Shown here piece by piece: positions 27,247 to 35,494 of a stretch of 64,000 nucleotides of DNA. Under the pieces are notes generated by a model. The model was not told the origin of the DNA and did not search any database. It worked only from the letters and a program-made list of their open reading frames with translations. A program made the translations under genes and the position numbers. Each line of letters starts with the position of its first letter. The first letter of the stretch is position 1. Source of the DNA: Actinopolymorpha alba DSM 45243 (GTDB taxonomy: Bacteria > Actinomycetota > Actinomycetes > Propionibacteriales > Actinopolymorphaceae); assembly GCF_000373925.1 (NCBI RefSeq), contig NZ_KB892748.1, positions 1-64,000 on the forward strand. The letters run 5' to 3'.

Positions 27247-27428
27247 TCAGTCCGGGTGTTGGGCAGGCGGCATTCCGGTGGGCGGCGTTCATCGTCGTCT
27301 TCTCCGGCATCTTGCTGCTCATGGTCAAGCCCGGGACTCCCGCGTTCGTGATTACCGTCTTCATGATGGTCGCGGGTGTCCTTTTCGCCGCGCTGATCTC
27401 TGTCTTGGTACGCATCAAGAATCGCTAG
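27243..27428 (+). CDS. small operon membrane protein (61 aa)
   Basis: This small frame starts at an ATG that overlaps the stop of the second ATPase (ATGA). It encodes two transmembrane helices: FRWAAFIVVFSGILLLMV and the segment AFVITVFMMVAGVLFAALISVLV, ending RIKNR. Translational coupling and the clean hydrophobic pattern make it a likely real gene, inside the transporter operon and 49 bases before the binding-protein gene. It could be an accessory subunit of the transporter. I know no named family for it. Confidence 0.65.
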   Translation: MISPGVGQAAFRWAAFIVVFSGILLLMVKPGTPAFVITVFMMVAGVLFAALISVLVRIKNR

Positions 27429-27477
27429 GGACGGGATTCCCTAGCGCGGCACTGACCCTTGAATGGGGAGGAACGAA

Positions 27478-29343
27478 ATGAATGCAACACCCGGCCCGAT
27501 CGATCGGGAGCTTTCCCGTCGACGGGTGCTCGAGATCTTCGGACTCGGTGCCGCCAGCGCAGCCGTGCTCGCTGCCTGTGGCGGCGGGGATGGCAGCGGC
27601 AACAACAACAACAACGGCGGTGGCGGCGGAGGTAAGGGCAACGGCGAGTTCCGCGGCGCGTACCCATATCAGGTTCCTCCCAAGGGCCACTTCAATGTGA
27701 TGAGCGGTGTGACCGACTCGATTCTGGGTGGCACGCCCTATCAGGACCTGATTCTTGTCCCCGGAGGTATGTACCTCTGGAAGGAGAAGAAGTGGGTCCC
27801 GATGCTCGCGGAGAAGTGGGAGTTCGACGAGGCGGCAAAGACCTTCACCTACACCGTCCGGCAGGGCATCAACTGGAGCGATGGCAAGCCGGTGACGAGC
27901 AAGGACGTCGTGAGCACCTTCTGGTGCCGACGGGTGATGCGTCAGGTGGAGTGGGAATTCCTTGACGACGTCAAGGCAACTGACGACCAGACCGTGGTCT
28001 TCACGATGAAGAAGCCGTCCACCGTCATCGAGCGGTACGCCATCCGGCAGGGCATCTTCAGTGACGCGATGTACGGCGAGTTCGCCAAGCGCGCACAGGC
28101 CCTCTTCGGCGCCGGCAAGGACCTCGACAGCCCCGAGGGCAAGAAGCTCAACGAGGAGCTCCAGGCGTACCGCCCGAAGAACCCCGAGACCGACGTCATC
28201 ACCAACGGGCCGTTCCGGTGGGACTTCAACGGCATCACCAACGCCCAGCTCACCCTGGTCAAGAACGACAAGGGCTACCAGGCCGACAAGGTGCTGTTCG
28301 ACAAGGTTGTCCTCTACAACGGCGAGGTCCCCACGATCACGCCGCTCGTCGTGGGCAAGCAGATCGACTACGCGACCCACGGCTTCCCGGTCGCGACCGA
28401 GAAGGAAGCGATCAACAAGGGGCTCCGGATCATCCGGCCGCCCGTCTACTCCGGCCCCGCGTTGTTCTTCAACCTCGACAAGGTGCCCGAGTTCAAGGAC
28501 GTTCGCGTCCGGCAGGCGCTCGCTCACGCCATCAACCGGGACGACAACGGCACGTTCGCGCTGGCCGACTCGGGCAAGGGCGTTAAGTACATGGCCGGGT
28601 TCTCCGACAACCTGGTGCCCGACTGGCTCTCCCAGGAGGAGCAGGACAAGCTCAACAAGTACGAGCTTGACCCGCAGAAGGCGACCGCGCTGCTGACCGA
28701 GGCTGGTTGGAAGAAGCAGGGCAGTTCGTGGGTGAAGCCCGACGGTAAGCCGGCCGAGTACGAAATCATCTTCCCGGCCGAGTTCGCCGATTGGTCGTCG
28801 GCCGGCGATAACCTCGCCAAGCAACTCACGGCGTTCGGTATCAAGGTGACCGGCCGCGGTGTGACCCACACCCAGCAGCCGATCGATGTCGACAAGGGCA
28901 ACTTCCAGCTCGCCATCCAGGGCTGGGGCGCGTCGAGCTCTCCGCATCCGCACTTCGCGTTCGTCGCCGACCTGTTCACCCACAACATCCCGATCGCGGC
29001 CAACCAGGGCGGCAAGGGAATGGCGTTCGACCTGAAGCAGACCACCAAGGCGTTGGGCCCGGTCGACCTCGAACAGGTCGTCACCGCGGCCGGCGAAGGC
29101 CTCGACGAGGTGGAGCAGAAGAAGAACGTCGCCACCGCGGCGACGGCGTTCAACGAACTACTGCCGATCGTCCCGCTGTTCGAGCGCTACGGCAACAACC
29201 CCGCGCTCGAAGGCGTCCGCGTCGACAAGTGGCCTGGCGACGAGGACCCGATCCTGCAGAACTCCCCGTACGCCGACAACTTCACCATCATGCTGATGCT
29301 CGACGGGCGGCTCAAGCCGGCCGGCAAGACGGCCAGCAAGTAG
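27478..29343 (+). CDS. extracellular solute-binding lipoprotein, family 5
   Basis: The 621-residue substrate-binding protein has twin arginines (SRRRVLEIFG) and a lipobox ending LAAC. It would be exported, possibly by Tat, and lipid-anchored. A Ser/Gly/Asn low-complexity tether (GSGNNNNNGGGGGG) follows the cysteine. The SBP_bac_5 fold runs from about residue 65 to the end, with the family motif FTYTVRQGINWSDGKPVTSKD. The ATG at 27478 has GGGGAGGA upstream. It captures peptides or similar ligands for the permeases encoded just upstream. Confidence 0.92.
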   Translation: MNATPGPIDRELSRRRVLEIFGLGAASAAVLAACGGGDGSGNNNNNGGGGGGKGNGEFRGAYPYQVPPKGHFNVMSGVTDSILGGTPYQDLILVPGGMYLWKEKKWVPMLAEKWEFDEAAKTFTYTVRQGINWSDGKPVTSKDVVSTFWCRRVMRQVEWEFLDDVKATDDQTVVFTMKKPSTVIERYAIRQGIFSDAMYGEFAKRAQALFGAGKDLDSPEGKKLNEELQAYRPKNPETDVITNGPFRWDFNGITNAQLTLVKNDKGYQADKVLFDKVVLYNGEVPTITPLVVGKQIDYATHGFPVATEKEAINKGLRIIRPPVYSGPALFFNLDKVPEFKDVRVRQALAHAINRDDNGTFALADSGKGVKYMAGFSDNLVPDWLSQEEQDKLNKYELDPQKATALLTEAGWKKQGSSWVKPDGKPAEYEIIFPAEFADWSSAGDNLAKQLTAFGIKVTGRGVTHTQQPIDVDKGNFQLAIQGWGASSSPHPHFAFVADLFTHNIPIAANQGGKGMAFDLKQTTKALGPVDLEQVVTAAGEGLDEVEQKKNVATAATAFNELLPIVPLFERYGNNPALEGVRVDKWPGDEDPILQNSPYADNFTIMLMLDGRLKPAGKTASK

Positions 29344-29382
29344 GCACAGCCTCGTGGCACCCGGCGACGGGTGACCGAGATT

Positions 29383-29422
29383 GTGAAGACCGCGGGGTGC
29401 TCCAAGCTCCCGCGGTCTTCAC
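29383..29422 (+). terminator. hairpin terminator of the peptide ABC operon
   Basis: GTGAAGACCGCGGG (29383-29396) and CCCGCGGTCTTCAC (29409-29422) form a perfect 14-bp stem with a 12-base loop, 39 bases after the stop, followed by GTTCTTCC. Confidence 0.75.
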
Positions 29423-29750
29423 GTTCTTCCAGAAACAAAAGTGTGGCGCGGGCGCGCTGAGCTTGCCGAGTTGCCGGAGGTTTCTTCAGCTAAGAACCGG
29501 AGATACCTATGACAATTCGGGGTCAGCGGTTGTTTCTCAACATCCGAAACGGCCGGTATATGCGATGAAGGTTAGTCAAAGCTAGGCCGGTAGCGACGAC
29601 CATCCTTCATGATCATGGTCCGCCGCTGGCGCCGAGTTGATCAACGGTCTCGGTTCTGGTGGCTCGCCGCTGCCAGTGGCCGGATCGCCCGCCGACGTCG
29701 CGTCTTCTTGACGCAGGTGGTTCCTGGCGGCCCGAGTCCGGGTTGGGAAA
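29423..29750. other. gene-free stretch downstream of the peptide ABC operon
   Basis: There is no convincing coding sequence on either strand. Base composition is locally richer in A and T around 29500-29580 than in the neighbouring genes, which may mark decayed inserted DNA. It ends at the palindrome cluster that begins at 29751. Confidence 0.5.
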
Positions 29751-29834
29751 GGCAATGACCACGTAAACGTGGTCATTGCCTGCCTCACATGGTGTCCATG
29801 CCATGTGAGGCAGGCAGGTGCCACGTATACGTGG
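29751..29834. repeat. cluster of three palindromes
   Basis: First, GGCAATGACCACGT (29751-29764), AA, ACGTGGTCATTGCC (29767-29780) is a perfect palindrome. Second, GCCTGCCTCACATGG (29778-29792) pairs with CCATGTGAGGCAGGC (29801-29815) around an 8-base loop. Third, CCACGTATACGTGG (29821-29834), followed by TCATT, repeats the right half of the first. The cluster separates two convergent operons, so it can act as a bidirectional terminator. The first and third share a core with the palindrome at 43360-43391. Confidence 0.8.
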
Positions 29835-29846
29835 TCATTTGGACCT

Positions 29847-31055
29847 TCAGGCGGCGGCGTCGACTGCTCGGCGCCGGCCGCCGAACCACGCGTCCTTCAG
29901 GGAGATCTTCGCGCCCATCCGGAGGATCGCGCCCTCGTAGATCCGCGCTCCCGCGACGACGAGGAATCCGATCGCCGCCAACATCAGCCCGAGCGCGAGC
30001 CCGGTCTCCCACCACGGCGCCGTGCCCCTGGCCATCCGGACCGGTGCGCACAATGCCGAGAACGGCGGGATCATGCCGAGCAGGCGGGAGATCGGACTGT
30101 CGGGGTTGAAGTTGACGTAGAACGACGCGAAGAACGACACCATGATCAGCATGTTGGCCGGGCCGATGACGTTCTGGAGTTCCTCCTGGCGGGACACTCG
30201 GGCGGCGCTGGCGGCGAACACCGCGCTGTAGAAGGCGTACCCGAGGAGGAACCACAGGAGCACGAACCCGACTGGCACGAGCAGGTCGGAACTGACCTGG
30301 AGCATGCCGGTGGCGTTTCCGAGGAACAGGCCGAACGTCGCGATCAGGGTGAGCTGGAGGAACCCCAGCAACCCGATCCCGAGGATCTTGCCCGCCAGCA
30401 GGGCCTTGGTGGAGATGGCCGACAGGATCAGCTCGACCACCCGGCTGGCCTTCTCCTCGACGATCCCGAATGCCACCCACATGCAGTAGCCGATGATCTG
30501 GCCGTAGAGCACGATGCTGCCGATGAACGCCACCTGGCCACGCTGCTCGGCCTTGGGATCGGTTGGTTCGAGCGCGTCGACAGTGAGCGGGGTGACGGTC
30601 TGTGCGGCCTGGACGGCGCCCGGGTCGAGGCCCTGCTGGTGCAGCTGCTCCGTGGAGACCACCTGGCGGTGGGCGTTCTGGAGCACGATGCCAAGCTGGT
30701 CGTCGAGTTCGTTCTTCACGATGACCTTGTTGGCGCCGACGTACGCGTCCAGCTTTCCGTCGGCGACAGCCTTCCTGGCGGCGGCCTCGTCGGGGTGTTC
30801 AGCCCGCTTCAACGTCATGCCAAGCGGCTTCGCCTGCGCATCCGCCGCATCGGCGACGGCATCGGCTCCCGAGCCGGCGTACGCCACCGTGAAGGTGTTG
30901 TCGTCGCCGAACAGCTTCGGCATGAACAACACCGCTCCGAGGATGACGAGCGTGATGACCGTCGACATCCAGAACGACTTGTCCCGGAGCCGTTCGGTCA
31001 GCTCACGGGTGGCCACCGTGCGGGTCGCCGCGGTGAACGAGAGAGGTGCGCTCAT
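29847..31055 (-). CDS. ABC-2 type exporter permease (NatB/YhaP-like)
   Basis: The 402-residue membrane protein has an N-terminal helix (FWMSTVITLVILGAVLFMPKLF), a large extracytoplasmic domain (about 50-175) and five or six helices in the C-terminal half (IGSIVLYGQIIGYCMWVAFG onward). It includes the VEEKASRVVELILSAIS motif typical of Na+-exporter-like ABC-2 permeases. Its ATG overlaps the stop of the ATPase gene by four bases. The export substrate is unknown. Confidence 0.88.
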   Translation of the reverse strand: MSAPLSFTAATRTVATRELTERLRDKSFWMSTVITLVILGAVLFMPKLFGDDNTFTVAYAGSGADAVADAADAQAKPLGMTLKRAEHPDEAAARKAVADGKLDAYVGANKVIVKNELDDQLGIVLQNAHRQVVSTEQLHQQGLDPGAVQAAQTVTPLTVDALEPTDPKAEQRGQVAFIGSIVLYGQIIGYCMWVAFGIVEEKASRVVELILSAISTKALLAGKILGIGLLGFLQLTLIATFGLFLGNATGMLQVSSDLLVPVGFVLLWFLLGYAFYSAVFAASAARVSRQEELQNVIGPANMLIMVSFFASFYVNFNPDSPISRLLGMIPPFSALCAPVRMARGTAPWWETGLALGLMLAAIGFLVVAGARIYEGAILRMGAKISLKDAWFGGRRRAVDAAA

Positions 31056-32011
31056 GCGACCACCTGCTCGGCGTCCAGGTCGCTCGCGGCGTCAGCCTGC
31101 CCGTTGCTCGGGGATTCGGAGACCGCCTCCCGGAACAACTCCGTGAGGGAGGGGGAGAGCGGACGGAACTCGTGCACCGACCCGGCGGCCCGAGCGGTGT
31201 CCAGGAGAGCCTGGGGATCCACCCCATCGGCGAGCTCGAGGGTCGATGCCGTGCCCTCGGGGGTACGGTCGTCGGCCACGACCGAAACCCCTGGCAGCCC
31301 CTGGCTCCACCCCGGAGACGCGGAGACGAGGAGGCGGTAGCGCCGCAGGCGCCCCTTGGTGCGGAGTCCCTCGACCGTGCCCGACGCGACAAGCCGGCCG
31401 GCCCCGATGATCCCCACGGCGTCACAGAGCCGCTCGACCAGGTCGAGCTGGTGGCTGGAGAAGAGGACACCGACGCCGCGGCGTACGCGTTGGTCGAGGA
31501 TGTGAGCGAGCGCGTCCACGCCCACCGGATCCAGACCGGAGAAGGGTTCGTCCAGGACGAGGAAGGTGGGCTCGTGGACCAGGGCGGCGGCCAGCTGGAC
31601 CCGCTGCTGGTTACCGAGGGAGAGCTGTTCGACGCGATCCTGGGCACGCTCGGACAAACCGAACTCCGCCAGAAGTTCGTCAACCGCGCTCGCGGCCTTC
31701 TCGGGGGAGGTTCCCCGAAGCCGGGCGAGATAGATCAACTGATCCCGGATCCGCATCTTGGGATAAAGCCCGCGTTCTTCGGGCATGTAGCCGAAGCCCC
31801 GCCGGGCGTCGGCATCGGCCGGGCGACCATTCCAGCACACAGAGCCCGCATCCGGCTCGAGGACGCCCATCAGGATGCGCATCGTGGTGGTCTTGCCGGC
31901 GCCGTTCGTCCCGACAAAGCCGAACATCTTACCCGGCTCAACAGATAGGGAGAGATTGTCGACGGCGAGTCGGTCGCCGTACCGCTTGGTAACCGCGCGT
32001 AGTTCAAGCAC
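31052..32011 (-). CDS. ABC exporter ATP-binding protein (NatA-like)
   Basis: The 319-residue ATPase has Walker A GTNGAGKTTTM, signature LSLGNQQRVQLA (LSLGN replaces LSGGQ), Walker B FLVLDEPFSGLD and switch FSSHQLDL. A C-terminal DUF4162-type extension (about 230-305) is found in drug/sodium exporter ATPases. The GTG start is at 32011. It is coupled to the permease by an ATGA overlap and diverges from the DUF4193 gene. Confidence 0.9.
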   Translation of the reverse strand: MLELRAVTKRYGDRLAVDNLSLSVEPGKMFGFVGTNGAGKTTTMRILMGVLEPDAGSVCWNGRPADADARRGFGYMPEERGLYPKMRIRDQLIYLARLRGTSPEKAASAVDELLAEFGLSERAQDRVEQLSLGNQQRVQLAAALVHEPTFLVLDEPFSGLDPVGVDALAHILDQRVRRGVGVLFSSHQLDLVERLCDAVGIIGAGRLVASGTVEGLRTKGRLRRYRLLVSASPGWSQGLPGVSVVADDRTPEGTASTLELADGVDPQALLDTARAAGSVHEFRPLSPSLTELFREAVSESPSNGQADAASDLDAEQVVA

Positions 32012-32350
32012 GAGTCAAGGGTCTCAGGCGTCCGATGCCGGCGAGGTCATCCTCGGGAACGGTTTCCTATCGGTCCGGGGTAGGATCCGGGCGCCGCGCC
32101 GGGCGGAGGAACACGAAAGGCGTCTGATGATCACACTGCGACACGCGGGATCCGGTGCGAGCGTGGCGCAGCTCAATCAGGCAGAATCTGCGCCCCGGAT
32201 CGGGCACAAGTTCAGCCCGTCGAGCGTTACAGGCTCGACAAGCAGTGGTTCACCTGCTGCAGGGCGGGCTACCCGAGGGGGTCCAGCTACACGTTTACGC
32301 ACAACGAGGTGCGTACCGCAACACCCGCTGAGCCAGGGGGAAGAGGGACG
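32012..32350 (+). promoter_or_regulatory. divergent upstream region with leader hairpins
   Basis: The 339 bp carry no gene that I can support. The right half, 5' of the DUF4193 gene, holds small inverted repeats: GGCGCAG/CTGCGCC around a 16-base loop near 32165-32195, GTCGAGC/GCTCGAC near 32218-32240, and AGCAG/CTGCT just after. They may form a structured leader or include a start-site region. No known riboswitch was matched. Confidence 0.3.
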
Positions 32351-32650
32351 ATGGCCACCGACTACGACGCGCCACGCAAGACCGATGACGAGCTCTCCGA
32401 AGACAGCATCGAGGAGCTCAAGGCGCGGCGCATGGACAAAAACTCCGGCAAGGTAGACGTCGACGAGGCCGAGGTGGCCGAGACGTTCGAGTTGCCCGGA
32501 GCCGATCTGTCCAACGAGGAACTCTCCGTGCGGGTGCTGCCCCGCCAAGCCGATGAGTTCACCTGCTCGAACTGCTTCCTGGTGCACCACCGCAGCCAGC
32601 TCGCGTTCGAGAAGAACGGCCAACCGGTCTGCCGCGACTGCGCCGCCTGA
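32351..32650 (+). CDS. DUF4193 zinc-ribbon protein
   Basis: The 99-residue actinobacterial protein has an acidic, helical N-terminal half (DDELSEDSIEELKARRMDKNSGKVDVDEAE) and a C-terminal zinc ribbon with two CxxC pairs (CSNC and CRDC) around HHRSQLAFEKNGQPV. The fold suggests a transcription-related zinc finger; a precise role is not established. The ATG at 32351 follows GGGGGAAGAGGG. It sits at the head of the conserved dut-DUF3159 region. Confidence 0.9.
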   Translation: MATDYDAPRKTDDELSEDSIEELKARRMDKNSGKVDVDEAEVAETFELPGADLSNEELSVRVLPRQADEFTCSNCFLVHHRSQLAFEKNGQPVCRDCAA

Positions 32651-32827
32651 GCCGGCGTGACCGTCGGGGCGAATGGGACGGTCGTCGCAGGCCTGACAGG
32701 ACAGAGTACGCGTGGAGGTGTCGGCACCGCTCGAAGCGGTGACGGCACCTCGACCATGTCAGGGGCCAGCGAGACGGGCCTTCTATCGGACTCGGCGAGG
32801 GTGTTTCTGGTTCCCCCGCCGCGTCGA

Positions 32828-33121
32828 CTATTCGGCCGGACGCACTCCGGGCGGCAGCTCACCGGTCCATTTGCGCCACATCTGTGCGGCCTTGCGGGTC
32901 GCCAGGAGGCGGGCAACCGTGATGCCGATGCCGCTCGCCAGGGCCCAGGTGACCGCTTCCTGCCAGGTGACGTCGGGGTCTTCGGGGTCGTGCGGCGGCT
33001 CGTTGCCGGTGACCCAGCGCCATCCGGTGTCGACCACCTTCTTGGTCACCACGACCGCGGCGAAGGTACTCAGACCGCGCACCATGGTCCACCCGAGCTT
33101 CGACCCTGCCACGGTGAACAT
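32828..33121 (-). CDS. DUF4235 family protein
   Basis: The 97-residue protein has two hydrophobic segments, GLSTFAAVVVTKKVVDTGW and AVTWALASGIGITVARLLA, and an amphipathic C-terminus ending WTGELPPGVRPAE. It matches the DUF4235 membrane-associated family seen next to dut and DUF3093 in actinobacteria. The function is unknown. Confidence 0.85.
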   Translation of the reverse strand: MFTVAGSKLGWTMVRGLSTFAAVVVTKKVVDTGWRWVTGNEPPHDPEDPDVTWQEAVTWALASGIGITVARLLATRKAAQMWRKWTGELPPGVRPAE

Positions 33122-33186
33122 CCCCTTCCCGTCTTACGAGGTGTCGCCGAGTCTTCCATGCCGGAGCCGCGGGTAACCCCCGGACG

Positions 33187-33726
33187 TCACGCTGACTCAC
33201 CGGTCCGCCCACTCGCGTCGCCGAGGACGGTCGAGAGTTGCTCCGGTCGCCGGGTGGCGACGTACCAGTACGGCGTCGGGTCGTCAGGATCGGTCACCTC
33301 GATCCGTACGCCCCGGGAGAGGTACGGACGGAGGAACAGCCGGGCGGTCGCATCAGCAGCCGGTCCCCGGAGCGCCCGCGCCTGGGCGGCGGTCAGCGGG
33401 AGCACCGACCCGACCGACGAGGTGGGGATAGTCGTGCCGCCCACCCGCAGGCCCTGACCGTCGACCACGATCCGCAGCCGGCCGTACGCCAGCAGGCCCA
33501 CGCCGCACGCGACGGCGACGAGGAGACCGATCAGGTGGCCGCCAAGGTGCGGCATCGCATGGTAGGTCGCGTACCAGAAGGACCCTGCCATCGCGGCGGC
33601 AAAGAGCCACCACGACGCTGGGACCCGCAGACGCTCGGCGTACCGCAGCCGACCACCGGCAGGGCTGGCCGCGGCGTCGGGGGAGTTCACGGCGCGGGAT
33701 GGGCCGTTTCCAGCGGGCGCAGTCAC
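33187..33726 (-). CDS. DUF3093 family membrane protein
   Basis: The 179-residue protein has two adjacent helices (WWLFAAAMAGSFWYATYH and HLIGLLVAVACGVGLLAYG) followed by a soluble PH-like domain. The conserved RxYLSRGVRIEVTDPDDPTPYWYVATRRPEQL motif characterises DUF3093. The GTG start at 33726 is 54 bases from the divergent dut start. In related genomes it is also dut's divergent neighbour. Confidence 0.88.
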   Translation of the reverse strand: MTAPAGNGPSRAVNSPDAAASPAGGRLRYAERLRVPASWWLFAAAMAGSFWYATYHAMPHLGGHLIGLLVAVACGVGLLAYGRLRIVVDGQGLRVGGTTIPTSSVGSVLPLTAAQARALRGPAADATARLFLRPYLSRGVRIEVTDPDDPTPYWYVATRRPEQLSTVLGDASGRTGESA

Positions 33727-33779
33727 GCGGTCAAGCCTCCCACTTGGCGCGTTTCCGGGTACGGGTAGGGTCTGGCACC

Positions 33780-34265
33780 GTGACCAGTGCGGATGACGTT
33801 CCGGTGTTAATCCGGCGACTCGACCCTGACGTCATGATTCCCGCATATGCTCATCCAGGTGACGCAGGCGCCGATCTGGTCACCACGGTGGATGTCACGG
33901 TCCAGCCGGGAGAGCGGGCGGTCGTCCCTACCGGCGTCGCGCTGGCGTTGCCGGATGGCTATGCGGCGTTCGTACACCCGCGATCCGGCCTCGCCGCACG
34001 GCTCGGAGTGTCGATCGTCAACGCGCCCGGCACGGTCGATGCCGGCTTTCGGGGCGAGATCCTCGTCGTGCTGGTGAACCTCGATCCACGCAACGCGGTC
34101 GAGTTCCGCCGTGGTGACCGGATCGCCCAGCTGATCATCCAGAAGGTCGAGCGGGCGCGGTTCATCGAGGTCGAGTCCCTGCCCGGGTCCATGCGCGGCG
34201 ATGGCGGCCACGGCTCGACCGGAGGCTTCACCGAGGCGGGACACCCCCGCGGGGAAGGGATCTGA
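33780..34265 (+). CDS. dut: dUTP diphosphatase
   Basis: The 161-residue trimeric dUTPase keeps uracil out of DNA by converting dUTP to dUMP. All five motifs are visible: AGADL (I), HPRSGLAAR (II), NAPGTVDAGFRGEI (III), RRGDRIAQL (IV) and GDGGHGSTGGF (V). The GTG at 33780 is adopted, since upstream residues are not conserved. It is followed one base later by the DUF3710 start, so the two are cotranscribed. Confidence 0.95.
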   Translation: MTSADDVPVLIRRLDPDVMIPAYAHPGDAGADLVTTVDVTVQPGERAVVPTGVALALPDGYAAFVHPRSGLAARLGVSIVNAPGTVDAGFRGEILVVLVNLDPRNAVEFRRGDRIAQLIIQKVERARFIEVESLPGSMRGDGGHGSTGGFTEAGHPRGEGI

Positions 34266-34266
34266 C

Positions 34267-35019
34267 GTGATCTTCCGTAAGGCGAACGTCCCCACCAGCA
34301 CCACCGGCGACCTCGACGGTCGCGACCGAGGGCGGCGCGGCCGCCGGATCAAGGACGACGTTCCGACCTGGCCGGAGGAGGAGTCGGCCGGCGAGCTCAC
34401 GGACGTGCCTTCGGCCGACGGTGCTCGTGCCCGTTCCTCCAAGGACCACGGACCGTACGACGCATCCGAGGTCGACTCCGTCCACGACCCCCTCGCGGCC
34501 GGCCGGGTCGACCTCGGCGGTCTGCAGGTACGCGCGATCGAAGGTATCGAGCTTCGGCTCCAGGTCGACGAGGCCTCCCAGGCCGTGGTCGCCGCATTGT
34601 TCGTGCGCGGAGACGCGGCCCTGGAGTTGCGCGCTTTCGCCGCGCCCCGGAGTTCTGGGCTGTGGGACGAGATCCGCCGCGAGATCGCCGTGGAGACGAC
34701 CCGGCGCGGCGGGGTGGTCACCGAGACGACTGGCCCCTTCGGTACGGAGCTCAAGGTGGTGGTGCCGACCCGCACGCCGGACGGACAGCAGGTCACCCAG
34801 GCCTCGCGCATCGTCGGCGTGGACGGGCCGCGCTGGTTCCTGCGCGGCACGCTGATCGGCCGGGCCGCTGCCGACCCGGAGGCGGCCGGACCGTTGCTGG
34901 CCGCGATGTCCGAGATTGTCGTCATCCGCGGGAAGGCTCCGATGGCGCCGCGCGACATGATCCCGTTGCAGATTCCCGAGGCGGCCAGGATGGTGGCGCC
35001 CGGCGCCGGGCAGCAGTGA
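34267..35019 (+). CDS. DUF3710 family protein
   Basis: The 250-residue actinobacterial protein begins VIFRKANVPTST. A charged linker is followed by a beta-rich domain with GGLQVRAIEGIELRLQVDE and DGPRWFLRGTLIGRAA. Its function is unknown, but adjacency to dut is conserved in the phylum. The GTG at 34267 lies one base after the dut stop. Confidence 0.88.
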   Translation: MIFRKANVPTSTTGDLDGRDRGRRGRRIKDDVPTWPEEESAGELTDVPSADGARARSSKDHGPYDASEVDSVHDPLAAGRVDLGGLQVRAIEGIELRLQVDEASQAVVAALFVRGDAALELRAFAAPRSSGLWDEIRREIAVETTRRGGVVTETTGPFGTELKVVVPTRTPDGQQVTQASRIVGVDGPRWFLRGTLIGRAAADPEAAGPLLAAMSEIVVIRGKAPMAPRDMIPLQIPEAARMVAPGAGQQ

Positions 35020-35098
35020 CGAGGCGGCCTCGACCACCACAGATCCTCGGTCTGGCGGGCGATCGACCGTGTCCTGGCTCGGCGGTACGCTGCCTCGC

Positions 35099-35491
35099 AT
35101 GAGCGGGGACGCAAAGCCGGGGCGCGCCGGCATCTGGCGACGTGCGCTGTCTCGTCTGACCAGCAGCCAGGACGCCCTGGAAGACGCCGAACTCCAGGAA
35201 GACGTCCTGCAGTCTGGTTATGACCCGGTCCGTACCTGCGCTGACCGGGAGGTGGTACGCCTCCGGGGCACCTTGCGGACGGTCACCCTCCGGCCGCGGG
35301 CCGGGACGCCTTCGCTCGAGGCGGATCTGTACGACGGTTCGGGCACGGTGACTCTGGTCTGGCTGGGGCGCCGGCGGATCGCCGGGATCGAGCCCGACCG
35401 GGCGATCGTTGTGGAGGGCCGGATCGCGGTCCAGGATGATCGGCGGATCATGTACAACCCGCGCTATGAGCTTCAGCCCATAGGGGAGTAG
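35099..35491 (+). CDS. OB-fold nucleic acid-binding domain protein
   Basis: The 130-residue protein has a helical N-terminus (RALSRLTSSQDALEDAELQEDV) and an OB fold (VVRLRGTLRTVTLRPRAGTPSLEADLYDGSGTVTLVWLGRR), closing with RIMYNPRYELQP. The same fold occurs in RecG-like and aaRS-like anticodon-binding proteins. Its position between DUF3710 and DUF3159 is conserved; the role is unknown. The stop precedes the DUF3159 GTG by three bases. Confidence 0.88.
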   Translation: MSGDAKPGRAGIWRRALSRLTSSQDALEDAELQEDVLQSGYDPVRTCADREVVRLRGTLRTVTLRPRAGTPSLEADLYDGSGTVTLVWLGRRRIAGIEPDRAIVVEGRIAVQDDRRIMYNPRYELQPIGE

Positions 35492-35494
35492 TCA

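Noticed and set aside
27415-28983. A 522-codon minus-strand frame opposite the binding-protein gene
   Set aside because: It is antisense to a well-supported lipoprotein gene and shows no conserved domain.
32155-32230. A tRNA-like D-arm (CAGCTCAATCAGGCAGA) before the DUF4193 gene
   Set aside because: There is no matching acceptor stem or TTCRA T-loop at the right distance, so it is not a tRNA; kept only as part of a structured leader.
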